64,000 nucleotides of DNA from Dioscorea cayenensis subsp. rotundata (lineage: Eukaryota > Streptophyta > Magnoliopsida > Dioscoreales > Dioscoreaceae), in NCBI RefSeq assembly GCF_009730915.1, contig NC_052490.1, positions 32,116,625 through 32,180,624 on the forward strand, given 5' to 3'. Each line of letters begins with the position of its first letter. The first letter of the stretch is position 1. This document shows, piece by piece, positions 43,224 through 57,042 of this stretch. A model generated the notes under the pieces. It saw only the letters and a list, made by a program, of their open reading frames with translations, made no database searches and was not told the DNA's origin. A program made the translations under genes and the position numbers.

Positions 43224-43516
43224 AATATAAATTCATCAACAATATCACAAAGCCGAGGGTTAGATCACCGTCCATTCAGGATCAAACGGGCCAGATATCT
43301 TAACGAATTCCTTACAGATCCACGCGATATAAACGGTTGGATTGTTTCCATCGTCTCATGGCCCGCAGAATGTACGGTCAGTGATGCAACCAATAATATC
43401 AAACTAAATGCTCCCCCGCGGAGCAGCAGACCGACAACGCATTCTTTAAAAAGTAAAAACCCTTCCCCCAAACCCTCTCTCTTTGGTCTTCGGGTTCATT
43501 ACCCAAGCTCGGAAGC

Positions 43517-43524
43517 AAACCCTA
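43517..43524 (+). promoter_or_regulatory. telo-box in the SF3A3 leader
   Basis: AAACCCTA lies 47 bases upstream of the SF3A3 start codon, in a leader that also has CCCTCTCTCTTTGG. It mirrors the telo-box in the divergent ATG6 leader. Confidence 0.5.
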
Positions 43525-43570
43525 GATCCAACGCAGGAGCTGCTCTGTTGCCGTTGCTCACTCTCCGGCG

Positions 43571-46500
43571 ATGTCGTCAACGCTTCTGGAGGTGACGCGG
43601 TCGGCGCATGAGGATGTGGAGCGGCTGGAGCGCCTTGTCGTGAGGGAACTTCAGCGGGAGCCCACGAACAACCGCGAGCGCCTCTTCCAGAACCACCGTG
43701 TTCGGAATATGATCGATTCCATCATCAATACCACCCACAAGCTTGTACTTTCTCTATCCTATATATTTCGCTTTCTTTTCCTCTTTTGTTTATTTTTTTT
43801 GGGCTAATTTTTGGGTGATGTTTCGGTTTATGTATTTGTTTTTTAAGATTGAGATCTATGAGGACAAGGATAATGCAAGGAGGGACGAGATTGCGGTACT
43901 GGGAGGACAGACGGCGACCGGGATAAACTTGTTCAGTGTTTTCTATGATCGGTTGAAGGAGGTGAGTTTCAGTAAAATAAGTTGTGGCTCATTCGTATTC
44001 ATTGGAATTATTTTGTTCAATTTTTGTTCTTGAATGGTTCTTAACAGATTCGGGAGTATCACAGGCGCCATCCGGCTGCTCGTGTAGTTGATGCAACTGA
44101 GGAGTTTGAGGAGCTGCTCAAAGAAGAGCCGTATGTAGAGTTCAGCGGCGAGGTATTCTACATTCTCCTTTTTTACATCTAATTGGGTGATTTTTTTACG
44201 TTGACATGCTTTAGAACTAGTGCCATTCTTTGTCCATGCATTTAAGTTGTGTTGATGGTGATTAATTATGAGATCAGACGATAGTGCAGTTTATTGCGAA
44301 AATATTTATGTGACACAGTGTATATGTATTTATATATGCCTAAGAAAGTTCTTTCTTTTTTTGTCTTAGTTCCATGCCTTCCATTATAAGTGAGATTGCG
44401 TCCTGCTATGTCTTGCTGGCTTGAGGGTACTGATTTTCTTGTAGGATATTGAATAGCTTGTACTCCTATAGGACCTATACATACTAGCGCCATAACGGTC
44501 TCTCGATGGTATGAATCGTATGATAATGATGGATTTTATGTCCTGTTTATTGTAACTGGAAATTACTTTTCCTGTATGTGCCTGAGCACTTGTTTTACAA
44601 GTCCTGATATCCTTGGATCACAAGATTTGGTGTTCCTACTGTTTCATACTAAGTTGTATGTACCACTTTGAATGTTAATGGTCTCTTAGCAATTGATCAA
44701 TATGCCTTTGGGTTTGGCTGGTTAAGTTGCAGATCTCTTATAATTGAAGCCTTCTATTCCTTGATTAATTTATTCCGGGTTGAGTTGATTGTGCATAAGG
44801 TCTAGTAAAAGGCAATGCCAAAACTTATTGATCAGTGTAATGACCCCTAAAAGTTCTAATTATCTTGGAAAATGATCTTAGATCTATTCCCTTTTTTTAT
44901 TCATTCAGAGTTTCAAGATCTTCTTAATTGCGCAAGCCATAAGTCTTTTCAGATCACTAGTTTTTCAATGAATTATTTCGCATTTTTGGTTGTCTTGATG
45001 GATGATCTATAGTCAATAATCAACCATGTAACCAAGACATTAACATAAATGGGAGTGGAATACTTGCTTGAGATATAGTAGGTAGAGCCTGATTTTAGGT
45101 GAACCTGGTTTAGTTGTTCGATGATCATGAGCTTCTATTTTGTGAAGTCATGGTGCCACGAGGTTGGATGTGATATATTTGTTATAATATACATGAGAGG
45201 GGTCATTATAGAAGAAGAGCCATTAGATCTCATCCTAGCTATGAAAGTGTTATGCTCTTCGAAATCGAGTCTTGTTTACTGCTCGGGAAAGTAATAATCA
45301 TTCATCCACCGGCTTATTTTCTATGTTTCTTATCTTAATTCCTGTTATAGATTCAAAATTTCTCCATGGATTTTTTCTTTTTTCTTCTTTTGATAAGTAA
45401 ATAGTGTATTGAAAGTTGTTTGTGATTTTGTTGTGATATATGCATCTTAATTCCTGCAGGATTTTTTGATTCTGCGTTTAGGATCATGGTGGCATGCATG
45501 GTAAGATTTGGACGATCACTCTGTTGTCCATGTATAATATGAGCAGTTTTAATGAAGCATTATCTCTCTGTTTGTGTATGCATTTGTTTATGTTTAAAAC
45601 CCCTTATAGTTTTGCCATTGCTTATCTTTCTTAGAGTCTGACATCTGTTGGGAAATTTTTTTGCCTGTAGGAAGCTTTTGGTCGCTATCTAGACATGCAT
45701 GAACTATTCAATGAGTACATCAACTCAAAATTTGGAGAGCCTATTGAATACTCTGCATATTTGGATACATTTTCGCATACTCACAAGATTCCTTTAAACC
45801 TAAAACTGACAAGGTAATGATCCTATTGCGGATTCTGTTGGGTTTGCTCTTTTAGGTAGTTTTTATTTGTCAATCTTAAATATCACAATTTGTTTATTGT
45901 TGTGATAATTGCTTGTAAATTTTACCTCGAAAGATGAATTTTGTACATCATTCAAAACATTTATTCCAATGACTTTCCATCAACTTGATTTGCTCAAAGC
46001 TATCTTATTCCGTGGCACATTTTTGCAGGCAGTACAGAGATTATTTGGAGCACATTTTGGAATATTTAACATCATTCTTTGAGCGGAGGGAGCCCCTGCA
46101 AGACCTTGGTCGTTTATTTTCAAAGGTGCAGTTCTTTTTTCTTTGTTTCTTTCTATTTGAAGTTATTTTCTTGTCTTGTTTTGTGTTTTTTCCCTCAAAT
46201 TTCAAGGTTTTTGCTTGTGTGTTTGCATAAAACTAATTTAACTAATGTTAATGTAGCTAATGTTATATAACGTTAATTAATAAATCAATTCAATATCCTG
46301 CTCTTGGTGGCAGGTTGAGGCTGACTTTGAAGAGCTTTGGGCTGATAGTAAGATAGTTGGATGGGAGAAAAAAGAATTGGAAAATGGGCAGATTTCATTC
46401 CTGGAATCTGTTGTTGATCTTGATTATTACAGCACTGTCGAAGAACTCATTGAACTGGGCCCTGAAAAATTAAAAGAGGTTTGCATTTGTATTGCTTTAC

Positions 46501-49500
46501 ATTTTTTTATTTTTAATGTTCCCAGTTCTTTTCGATCTATGGAGATCCCTTCTCTTTGTTGCTAAGTTTTCTTAAATTTCTTTGCTAAAAAATGAATTAT
46601 TTGTATCTAGAGTGCTTCTAATTTCAATGACTGTTAAATATCTTATGTCTGTTAGGGGCCTGCTGAACTTTATATATTGAAATTACCCTGCAATACTTTT
46701 AAATTAAGCCTCAACAACTTTTGATTCTATTTTCTTTACGAGATCCATATGGCTTTAAGTTGTTTTCTTCCCTTTCAGATAGTTTGCTCAAGTTTTTTGA
46801 TTTATAGTTTCATCTGTCCTTTTTCCTCATGATGGTCTTGAAACCATTTTAAGCATTAACTCTTGTCCTGTAATTTTCTTTTTGTTTGGTTCTCTGATTA
46901 GCAGCCTTTTGCATTACTGTCCACCTCTTTTTGGTTAGTGTATCAGATTCTTGTAGAAGATGGTTTCCATATTAATCAGAAAATAATCAGAAAGTTTCAT
47001 TGTCAAAACCTTTTTTGTGTTATTGTACTCGCAGCACTGTCAACTTCTTTCATTAGTCAATTATTTTTCTGTTAGATTTCCATCTGGTATCGAGATGATA
47101 GTGGTGTATATAATTATAGAGTGTTTTCTCTATGGGTTTTAACTTGCCAGACATCTTAGTTATTGTTTTTCATCAAGTTTATCCACTGCAAATTTTGTAG
47201 TTTCTGCTTGACTTATGTAAATATGAAAAATCTTATATCTTAAATAAAACCTGGATTGCCCTTTTGAACTAAGGGGCTGTTTGGTTACCTGCAACTAGCT
47301 GTAAGTAGCTGTAATGTAACTGGTTTTACATGTAAAATGTTGTTTGGTTTGCTGTGAAATCAGTTTTACATGTAAACAGTTTTGCAGTTTTGTGTACTTT
47401 TGCTGCATTTCAACTTACAACAAATTTTGCTGTAAGTTGAAATGCAGCAAAACATTTGGGCTAAAATCACCATTCTTCACTCTCCAAATTATGCATTAAA
47501 AGAAAATGAAAACTTACATGTAATCAATTGTTAATATAATTAAACTTATACTTATTTATATTTTATTAAATTTATTTTTTTATTTAAAATATACCAATTT
47601 GTATTTAATTTTAATTAAAAAAAATATTTTTTTATATAAAATTAAAGAATTTTATATATTTTTAATTTAATAAAATTATTATTAAGTTAATTAATTAATT
47701 AATTTACATTAGTGTTAAGAGTAGATGGGGAGAGTTAAATTAATTATTTAGAGTTAGTATTTAATTATTTAAGTTTCTTATTATTATTTGGCTTAGTTAT
47801 TTGAGTTTCTGATTATTATTTTTAAATGTAATAAATACTTTATTAAATCATTTAATTTAATTTAAAAATTAAATTAAATTAAATTAAATTAATTATTTTA
47901 GTTTAAATTATTTTTTTAAAATGCATTAAATAATTAATAATAATACAATATATTGGGGGTAATCTCACCCTCTCTACTTACATGGTGACCATATCTTCTA
48001 ACTTACATCAAACCAAACAAATTAAAAAGCAATGCAGCATTTTCAGTTACAGCAAACCAAACAGCAGTGATGTAAATAGAAATGCAGCATTTTCACTTAC
48101 ACTGTAATTTCACTTACAGACAACCAAACAGCCCCTAAGTATTCGTGCTTTTTTCCACAGGCCTTAGCAGCTCGTGGATTGAAAACCGGTGGCACTATTC
48201 AGCAGCGTGCAGAGCGTCTATTTCTGACCAAGGTAAATGCATATGTGGATTGATTTGAAACTTGTGGATTGCTGACTAATAATTCATTGCTCTAATGGCA
48301 CATGCCATATCACCAGCTGATTGTGTTATTTCTCAAAATTCTTTTCAAATGGGTAGTAATTAGTAAAGTGTGAATAATCCAAAAATATTTATTCCTTTAA
48401 GCATTAGATATGTAATTTGCCAACTTTTGGTTGTGTTTGGCCATTTTTGTTTCACTTTAAATTTTAAAATTGTCGTAATGATACTTGCTCATAACACACT
48501 CTATTCTGAAGTCTTTGTCATTACTTCTCTGAGCAGCACACTCCCTTGGAGCTGTTGGATAAAAAGCATTTTGCTAAAGGGTCACGTGGTTCTGAGAAAA
48601 ATGGAGTGAATTTAAACTCACAGCAAATCGACTCCAATAAGGACATTGCTTTGATGGAAGCTAAGATGCAGCGTTTGTGTGAAATACTACAAGAGGTTTG
48701 TTAGTCTTTTGATGATTTTATTGAAGAACCTCCATTTTTTAGTCTTTCCCAGAGTGTAGTCTGTTTAGATGGGTCGCTTCTAAATTCAAAGTAAAACCTG
48801 GACCTGAAAGAAAGATGCTGGTTTTGCTTTGTAGTGTGGTTTTAAACTTTTAAGTAAAAGAACCTCCATGAATACTTAACAGAATCTTACCAGTGTCTAC
48901 CAACTGAAAAAAAAAGTCCTTATTCTGGTACTAGGTTACCAGGGAGTTTAAATTGGCCAATTAAAAGGCCTGCTTAGGCATTTAAGAAGGTCGTTGACAT
49001 AAAATTGCAAAACAACAAGGGTAATTATACCATAAATGTTACAGCTATTTTGTGAATTACGGTCTTATACCTATTTGTACTATGTAACTTAGGTAGGTTT
49101 GCACCCTATTTAAACTAAGGTCTACTTGGTTGGGGGACATCATGGGACCGAGGGTATTCCACCACCTCTAACCAAAAGTCGTTAACACCCAAGTTGTGTT
49201 AGGTTGTCCCACCAATCTTCTTTTATTATTATTATTATTATTATTTTTTTACAATATTTATTTGTAAAAGTTTTCCCTCCAAAAACAAATTCAAAAAATT
49301 TAACCCTAACCCCATTAACCCATCCACCAAGAGAATGCTGAAGTTAATACTGGGTGAGTTTCGTCTTGTATATGTAAACGGACAACAGACAAGATTAGCA
49401 TATTTATGTTAAAAATTTAACTGACAATCGTAGACATGTGGCAAATTAATTAAGATTTTTTCTATATTGCGGTGATCTAGCTTTCTTCACATGAGTAATT

Positions 49501-51333
49501 GCAAAGGTTGTATCCAAATTATCTGCAGAAGCACTTTCAAACAAATTGTTTAAAATTTTCGAGATTCAACTGTATAAGTTGTTTCTTGTTGTTTATAGAT
49601 TATATTTGGTTCTGTTGGCTTTGGTTGTTGATTTCTTCTTATTTCCTCTGTGCTCAGACTATGCAACAAACAAAAGAAAATGTTGAGAAGAAGCAAGCTT
49701 TGACATATGAAGAAATGGAAGCAGAGCGTGAAGAGGTTAACATGCAATTTGAAGTTGATTTTTGTGTTATGCGGATTATAAATACTTTCCTGTGATGGTT
49801 TAGAAATCTTAATATGATTTTATATAAGTTTATACATTTTATGCTCAATTAAATTTTCTCAAGATATTTTTCCTTGACAAAACTATAGGTCAGTTCCATT
49901 AACATGTTCTCTTTGTATCAAACAGGAAGAATTGCCAGCAGATACTGAAAGTGATGATGAGGAGCAGCAGATCTACAATCCTCTTAAATTGCCTATGGGA
50001 TGGGATGGAAAGCCAATTCCATATTGGCTCTATAAGCTTCATGGTCTTGGCCAGGTAATTTACCTGACTTTCATAAGATGAGACCACTGTTACGTCTCCA
50101 TATAAGACTTGTCTGAATAATATGATCTTAAAGCATTCTCTGTCACTGAATTAGTTGTATGATTGTTCAATTGAATTGTTCTAAAACATTATTAGTTTTT
50201 ATGGTGGATAGTGGGAAACAAGTTCTTTTGAAATCGGTGTTAGATTCTCTTTGTGAATGATCATGTGCCAAAATATAAACCTATAGACTATAGTCATTGC
50301 CAGCGACTTGTTTCATGACTATAGTCATGGCTATGGAATTGTACATGACTTGTTCTGAGTTATCATTTCCATTATTATTGTGAATGATTTAGAGTGTGCT
50401 TAATAGTTGTGTTGAAGACATGCCTTAGGTTCAGAATGCCAGCTATGAAATTGTCTTTTGTGTGTCTATTTTCCACATTATCTGAAGGTGTAGTTTTCAC
50501 ATGATCTTGATTATTATTATTATTATTAATTTTTTGACCTTTTGAAAAGTTGCTTTCTTAGTTTTCTTAGTTAATCTTGATTATGATACAATTTATCACT
50601 CTGGATTGCTTTGTAACCATGCATCCCAGGAATTTAAATGCGAGATATGTGGGAACCACAGTTATTGGGGTCGCAGGGCTTTTGAGCGTCATTTCAAGGA
50701 GTGGCGACATCAGCATGGAATGCGCTGCCTCAACATACCTAATACCAAGAACTTCAACGAAATTACATCTATTGAGGTATGCAAGTTATGCATGTACTCT
50801 TTTGTATGGGGGGCTTCCTTGTTAATATCATTAAATCATTAATGAATTGTCTATTTGTTGAGCTTACAGATTTGTTTTATTTTTTTGTTCTAAAAGTGTT
50901 ATGTTTTCAAATATAGATTTGTGCTTCTATAGCAATTATCAAACAATTTATCTTGTCCAGTAATTGTCCTTGACATCTCCATTCAACATGGAGACTAATG
51001 AAATCATGTACCTAAGAAAAATACTCTTGATGCTAGCAGTAAAAAAAAGGTATAATACTCTGGTATCGTCTAAATCAAGATGTATGATCATGATTCAAGC
51101 TACCTTGTGTTTCACATCATATTTTTACTTCGTGGATATTGCACCTCAAAGTATTTAAAACCTACATGTTCAAATTGTGTAAGCAGGAGGCGAAAAAGTT
51201 GTGGGAGAGAATACAAGAACGGCAAGGGCTGAACAAGTGGCGGCCAGATCTTGAAGAAGAATATGAAGACAGGGAGGGTAACATTTATAATAAGAAAACG
51301 TACACTGATCTACAGCGCCAAGGCCTGATTTAA
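43571..51333 (+). CDS. SF3A3: splicing factor 3A subunit 3 (SF3a60)
   Basis: Subunit of the SF3a complex of the U2 snRNP, needed for pre-spliceosome assembly in the nucleus; the Arabidopsis orthologue is ATROPOS. Exons: 43,571-43,744; 43,848-43,961; 44,048-44,152; 45,671-45,813; 46,029-46,125; 46,314-46,478; 48,161-48,232; 48,537-48,695; 49,658-49,735; 49,926-50,054; 50,630-50,776; 51,187-51,333 (509 residues, near the usual ~500). The N-terminal SF3A3 region contains [17 protein letters not shown]-like helix-turn-helix follows at about 261-287 ([14 protein letters not shown]), then a charged Lys/Glu-rich stretch. A matrin-type C2H2 zinc finger has Cys416, Cys419, His433 and His439 and continues into [10 protein letters not shown]. 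The C-terminus [14 protein letters not shown] is strongly conserved in the family. Intron 6 (46,479-48,160) holds an 863-bp MITE. It is likely constitutively expressed. Confidence 0.96.
47273..48135. mobile_element. PIF/Harbinger (Tourist)-type MITE, 863 bp
   Basis: The ends are inverted repeats beginning GGGGCTGTTTGGTT on both strands, with further partial matching (CTGTAAGT-like sub-terminal motifs). TAA is present directly outside each end (47,270-47,272 and 48,136-48,138), fitting the 3-bp TWA target site of PIF/Harbinger elements. The interior is AT-rich and non-coding, with repeated TACAGC/GCTGTA and GCAGCATTTTCA motifs near the ends. It lies in SF3A3 intron 6 and stops 25 bases before the exon 7 acceptor. 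The hAT superfamily is less likely because I see no 8-bp duplication. Confidence 0.82.
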
Positions 51334-52348
51334 GAGAAGTATATAAGACTTCTTATCTCTCCCATGTGTCTACAATTCTTTTGTCAAATGTATTAATTAT
51401 TTTAATGGATTTGTTTTGCAGCATCTTCTTCTTACCGCATGATTTTTGTTGTCCCATTTGCTTCACTGATCATAAACCTGGGAGGCATAAATATGCATTG
51501 ATAGGATGACGTGTCTGTATCAAGTTCTCCAAGTGCTTGTAAAAGCAAGATCTTTTTGATGCCTGTGTCTCTGTCTACGAGCTTTGGAACTTTACATTTT
51601 CTCAATTGAAATTTTATTGTAAAATCCGTTTTAGCGAACATTAGTTGTTATCCGGTCTTCATGTTATGACACATTATCTAATTTAGGTTCTTGCGATCAA
51701 CAGAGATATTTTGTGTCTTGATATAAAGCTTGCTCATTTTGATTCTCTGATTGCAATGGCCAGAACATGAATTAATCTGTGGTGTTGAGCATTTTAAGGG
51801 ATGGCCCAGCCCCTTGAGTTCGTGTTTTGTCAGATTTGAACGGGTAATAAGAGTTCACTAGAACAATTGAAAGAGGCACTTCTTGACCATGCTTGTGTTG
51901 ATTTCTATTTGATCCATTCCATATAGTTTTTAGGGCAAAGGCTATTTCATTACTACTCCGAATGCAGTCGTTTGTTATTCTCCTCACCTTGGGCATCATC
52001 AGAGTAATAATAACAATAACAACAACAATAATAATAATAATCATAAATCAGAGTAGCCTCCATTTTCTAAATATTATCCTGCTAAGATCTTCTTGGTAGA
52101 ATTTAATTATTCGGATAAATATACTCAATTGTTACTCTTTCCTAAACTATTAACATTAATAGACATTAAGTTTTAAAATATTTAAAATTAATATTTCAAA
52201 TAAATATTTTTAAAAAAGACTTCAAACCCCATATTGCAGTTTGAAATCATTCAACAGTGATAAGCTCTATCCAAAGAACAACGCATCAACAAAACCTAAT
52301 TTATACAAACAACTATGCAATTTACAAGTGACTGAATTTCATGAATGG
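51334..52348. other. convergent 3' ends of SF3A3 and the PAP14-like gene
   Basis: The left part is probably the SF3A3 3' UTR. An ATA/ACA-rich microsatellite occupies about 52,004-52,041. No further gene is visible. Confidence 0.5.
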
Positions 52349-55300
52349 TCAGCACTCAGCAGTATAAGGCGACCTGGTGAAAAGCAATGCAGATCCACTG
52401 ACCCCACGGAGAACCATCATCCTAGAATCTACATAAGTCCCACACACAAGCTTTGACACATCAAACATCTCCGGGGGGATTTGTGTCCGAACCTCTTGAA
52501 TTACCCTCTGTGCCACATCAACATTTGATTGTGATGATCCAAGGCTCACTGACACATCGATGTCACCAAATATGAGCTTTGCTGCAGGGAGACTGAATGG
52601 AGGTTCTTTGGTCTTGCCTTTCTTCCATTTCTTGCCATATGTTTTCCTGGCGACGAATTCTTGAGAGGATATGTTTTGGGATTCAATGTCTTCTTCTCTG
52701 AGATACAATCTCCGTCCAAAGGCTAATTTGAGTGAAGATTTGACTTGCAAGTTGCCAAGATCACCAGATTTGTCATGTGGCCATTGTTGTCCAGGCATGA
52801 CTTTGAAATCGATATCAGAAGCCAGTAGAAGAGTTGAACCATCTGAATCAGAGGCTTGAGTAAAGGTTAGGTATGCATTGCCAATAAGAACTCTTAATGA
52901 AGGTTGCCGAAGTGTCAGGCCTAAATGCCTTCCTGTGCAATACAACAGACGCCATCTACCAGGGAGGAGATCAACCCAATTCTGTGTACAGAAAAGATGG
53001 TGCTAAATTAATAACAACTCAAGTGTCAAAATACTATTGTTGCTCTCCAACTCATTTGTTCAGTATAAAGCCGATGGAAGAAAGGAATTGAGAAAAAGCA
53101 AACAAAGAGAGTAGTCACTTATGTTTGCTATACTTTGTTTTGCAATCTGTGTCAAAAGCAATTTCACAGTTTTTCAAAAGAAGATAGAAATTAAGTGCAC
53201 ATCAAAAGGAAGAAATTAAGTAGGTAACAAGAAATTAAAGCTTTTCAAAGCTCCACATGAATGTGCTACTGATTTGGAAACATAGGCAGGAGACCTAAAA
53301 ATATCAGCAAGAATATTCCTGAAGATATTTGAATGAAAGAATAAAAAATGTTTGTGAAAATTAAACAATAGAGTCCAAAAACAGAATAATAGGAAGACAA
53401 AGTGCTTGTAGAAGAAATCGATAACTTTATTACCTTCCTTCTTAGATGAGGATTTAGCAACTCCATCAATTCGATGAAATAAGCTATCCTGTTACGCTGT
53501 ATAAAATGATTGCACAGCAGTGAAAAATTAAGATGTGGGTAGCAGAAGTTAGTGCGTGAAAACAGAACTGGAGTGGCAAACAGAAAAAAGAACATGACAG
53601 GAACATAATAACATATGTGTGTGAAATTCCAAATTTAAACAAGAGTTAATTTACCTGACGCGGGACGTAGATGTAATCTTCTACTATTCTTACAGCAGTT
53701 GAACCTAAACCCCACCTGATGAGATCCATGGATGAGTCTACACGCCATTTAGGTCCACAAAGAAATGGATGTCGCAGTGCGTCCACACAACTGAAAAAGA
53801 AAGAAAACAGAAACATCCCACTCTGCTCAACTTCTAGTTACAAACGGGTGGTAATTTTTAAACAGTAATGACTCAGATGACAGTCAAATAACCTTCTTGA
53901 TTGTACTTCAGCAGACCTGCATTTCTACAACTCACATAATATTCCAACAAAATACGCCATCTACAGAGATGAAAAAGTAAGAGAGGGAGAACGGATGGGT
54001 GGGGTTGAGGTTTATCCCAGGGACGTTTGTAGATTATAAATCAACAAATGTCCCCATAAGGCCATACAGTGATATAACCCACATTATTAGTACCAAGATT
54101 ACCTAATCCTCTCAGATGGCTTTGTGGCAAGGAGCAATGATAGAAGGTTCCAGCCAGCACCCCAGTTCCTATCAAGAATCTATAATAAAGTCACCAGATG
54201 GTCATATTTCGTAAATGACCGGAAAAGCCCACAACGAAATGTAGGAGAAAGTTATAGAGACCTGCAATCCAGCATTTCCAGAATGAGAGTCTCGATATAG
54301 AATTGGAAGTAGAAACTCACGTAGGCCAGACGGGCAGTTTCCCTGCAATTGTAGACACACAATAGTTGAGTGAAAGCTCCCTGAACATAAATGCCAGTTA
54401 GTCCTGTTAAGACAAATTCCACCTATTCAAACTTCAACATTCAAAAGGCTTGTTTGAGGCCAAAGAGGAATTTTGTCAGTTTCTAATGCCACAGAGCCTC
54501 ATGTTATAAACTATCATTTGTAGTATGATTTGCTTAAGTCTGGTTCCATGTGTAAATCTGTTCAAGATAAGCAATATATCATCAACTACACACATAGGCC
54601 TTGATTTTCACATGTAATAATTTTACCAAGGATAAGTCCAATTATACAAGGGCGCATTTAAAACTTTTTCCCTATCTAATATTTCATCAAATTGTTTGTA
54701 AGTGCAACTAAACTGATGGAAAACAAACCTTGAACAAGAAAGTCTTAAACTTGATAAATATTGAAGAGTCCATAAGCTCCCTCAGAACCATTTTTGCCAT
54801 GATGAATCCAACACATCTGAGGATGATGAAAAAACATACATCATGGAAAAGACCATAACAACTAATTTCGTGCAGAATATAGAAATTATTGCCTCTACCT
54901 CATATCAAATGCAATCATTAACTGCCTCCGATTGATGTTTCCATCTGTTGCGCTACTGTTTGTACTGTTCTCATAGAAATCAACAGCATTTCCTAATATG
55001 CCTACCTAAGAACAAATAGTATTAACTAGAAGTGGTAAACCATGTCTTCATCAATCACCAACAAAAATTATCATTGCCATTGGCACATCTATTGTAATGG
55101 GCATATTTCCCAGTTTGCCTAGCACACTTTCACACATTTCTCAAATAGATTAGTTACATGCATCTAGAGATTTGCCTAATGTGCTCTTGTTGCATTTAAG
55201 ACTGAGAAAGAGTCTGATGCAAACACATAAATTTACTTGAGTATGAAGCCAAGTTTGTGATATTTATGACGTTATACATGAATTAGAGTATGTTAAATTA

Positions 55301-57024
55301 TAGATCATTTTCCTTGCATATTGTTAGCAGCTTAGTGTAGAAAATGATAAGGAGAGAGAATCTAAATTACTTTTTAGTGACTTACCAGAGGATGGACATG
55401 ATGGCCATCACAGTTAGCTTAGATTATGACTATTCAATGTTATTAGTTATATTTAACTTAAATTTTAAATATTGGTCCTTCATTACATGATGCTTATATA
55501 CTTCAATTACACAACTAGATATAGTGAAGACTTTCATGTTTATCATATGCTCAATCTGATTGTATCATAATTTAATGCATTACATGTCTAGCATCTATAT
55601 AGAGCATAATACACGGTGATCATCTTTAGAAGGATAACACTGTTACTCACTTTGACATGTCTGTCAACCAGGCTAATATGCACGTTCTCCAGCCTTAATT
55701 CAGTGTGAGCCAAACCATGGCTGTGTAAGTAATTGACCTTAAGGACCAAAAGCAGAGAGATGACAGTTAGTGTTCCAGATACTGCTACTAGTTTCCCACA
55801 AACCGTTATCAAAAAACTATCCAACTTACACCAATCAAAAGATCTCGCATAAGAATCCTGGTCAGCCGTAGTTGTCGTGTAACAGCAGGTCCTCCTAGTT
55901 TGTCATCCCCTATCCTCCTAACACACTCCTCATCCAATGTCAAGGCGGCTTCTAAAGTTGGCAGCCAATCTGTCAGTTGGAGCCAATGTTGCAAAGAATA
56001 ACTCCCATGATACTGCACAAAGACAAGATTTACCCATAATCTCAGGCAATATTCATTGCTGAACATTTAATTAAGACATAAGACAACTCAGAAACTGTTA
56101 ATCAAGCTCAAACAATTGGCAAGTACATTCGATGAGTCCTGAAAGAAAATATTATAGCTTAAGCATTGCAGAGTTTACAAAGAGTAAATCTCACTCCATG
56201 GACTAGGGTGAAAGATTCATCATCCTCGCCACTTATTGGTGATACAAAGCCATAAACTTGCAACGAATAACAGTGGTACATGAGTTGCCGACGTGCAAGC
56301 TTCTTCAAGACCTGTATTTCCATGCAAAACTCTCATAATGCAATAGTTCATAGTGGGAAGTGTAATCTCCTATAACTCAACATACACACGACAGAAAACA
56401 ACACTGAAATACAGCTCAAACTTATTAACAAGCAGACCAACCTCCAGCGCTCGTCGGCCTCTGCGCTGAGCTTGCGTGCTCTTGAGCTGCCGGAGCACCA
56501 CTCTTGCATTATACAACATACTGTAATCAACCGCATTAACTTCAGTTCAAGTTCAAATTAGCAAATGCTTCCATTTTTAACAAAAATCTAAGCTTACTTG
56601 TCCGGATTGCTCACTGTCGCCTCAAAGATCATCTCATCTGCCTAAAACCCCCCATTAATCAATTAAAGAAAAAAAATCACAAAAATCTTAAAATCAAAGC
56701 GAAGAAAAAAAAAAAGCAATCAAATTCATAATCACAGAAACATACCCTGCCATGGAGACCAATGCTGACATAGTTAGCAACAACGAAATCGTCCATCTTA
56801 AACTTCAAAACCGGCCCCAATTCCTCAGCCTCAACATCCACTCCTCGAGATGCAGTCCCCATCCCAGCTTTACCCACCAAGCATCTCACCGACCTTTGCC
56901 GCCTTCTCCACTCAACCAATCCCATCCGACCAACACCTCCGACAAACGAAACACCATCCCTGGATCTCCAGATCGAATCCCGATAATCAAGGCAGGAAAA
57001 AACCTTGATCCCACAAAGCGCCAT
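52349..57024 (-). CDS. PAP14: pseudokinase-fibrillin protein, PAP14/FBN11 (ORG1) type
   Basis: Resembles the Arabidopsis probable plastid-lipid-associated protein 14 (fibrillin 11, OBP3-responsive gene 1). Exons, 5' to 3': 57,024-56,746; 56,641-56,598; 56,520-56,442; 56,311-56,195; 56,012-55,830; 55,737-55,651; 55,005-54,899; 54,816-54,729; 54,342-54,262; 54,179-54,103; 53,790-53,655; 53,496-53,434; 52,981-52,349 (657 residues). An in-frame ATG at 57,087 would add 21 residues, but a telo-box lies between the two ATGs, so the second was preferred. The N-terminus is Arg/Ser-rich with few acidic residues for ~50 positions, as in a plastid transit peptide. A protein-kinase-like domain follows, but the catalytic loop reads HTELRLEN (245-252) instead of HRDxKxxN, and VGILGNA stands where DFG is expected, so it should be inactive. 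NWGAGWNLLSLLLATKPSERIS and HPFL form the C-lobe. The PAP/fibrillin domain (448-657) begins NWVDLLPGRWRLLY. Targeting and role are inferred from the family. Confidence 0.9.
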
Positions 57025-57042
57025 GAGAGAATGGAAAACCAC

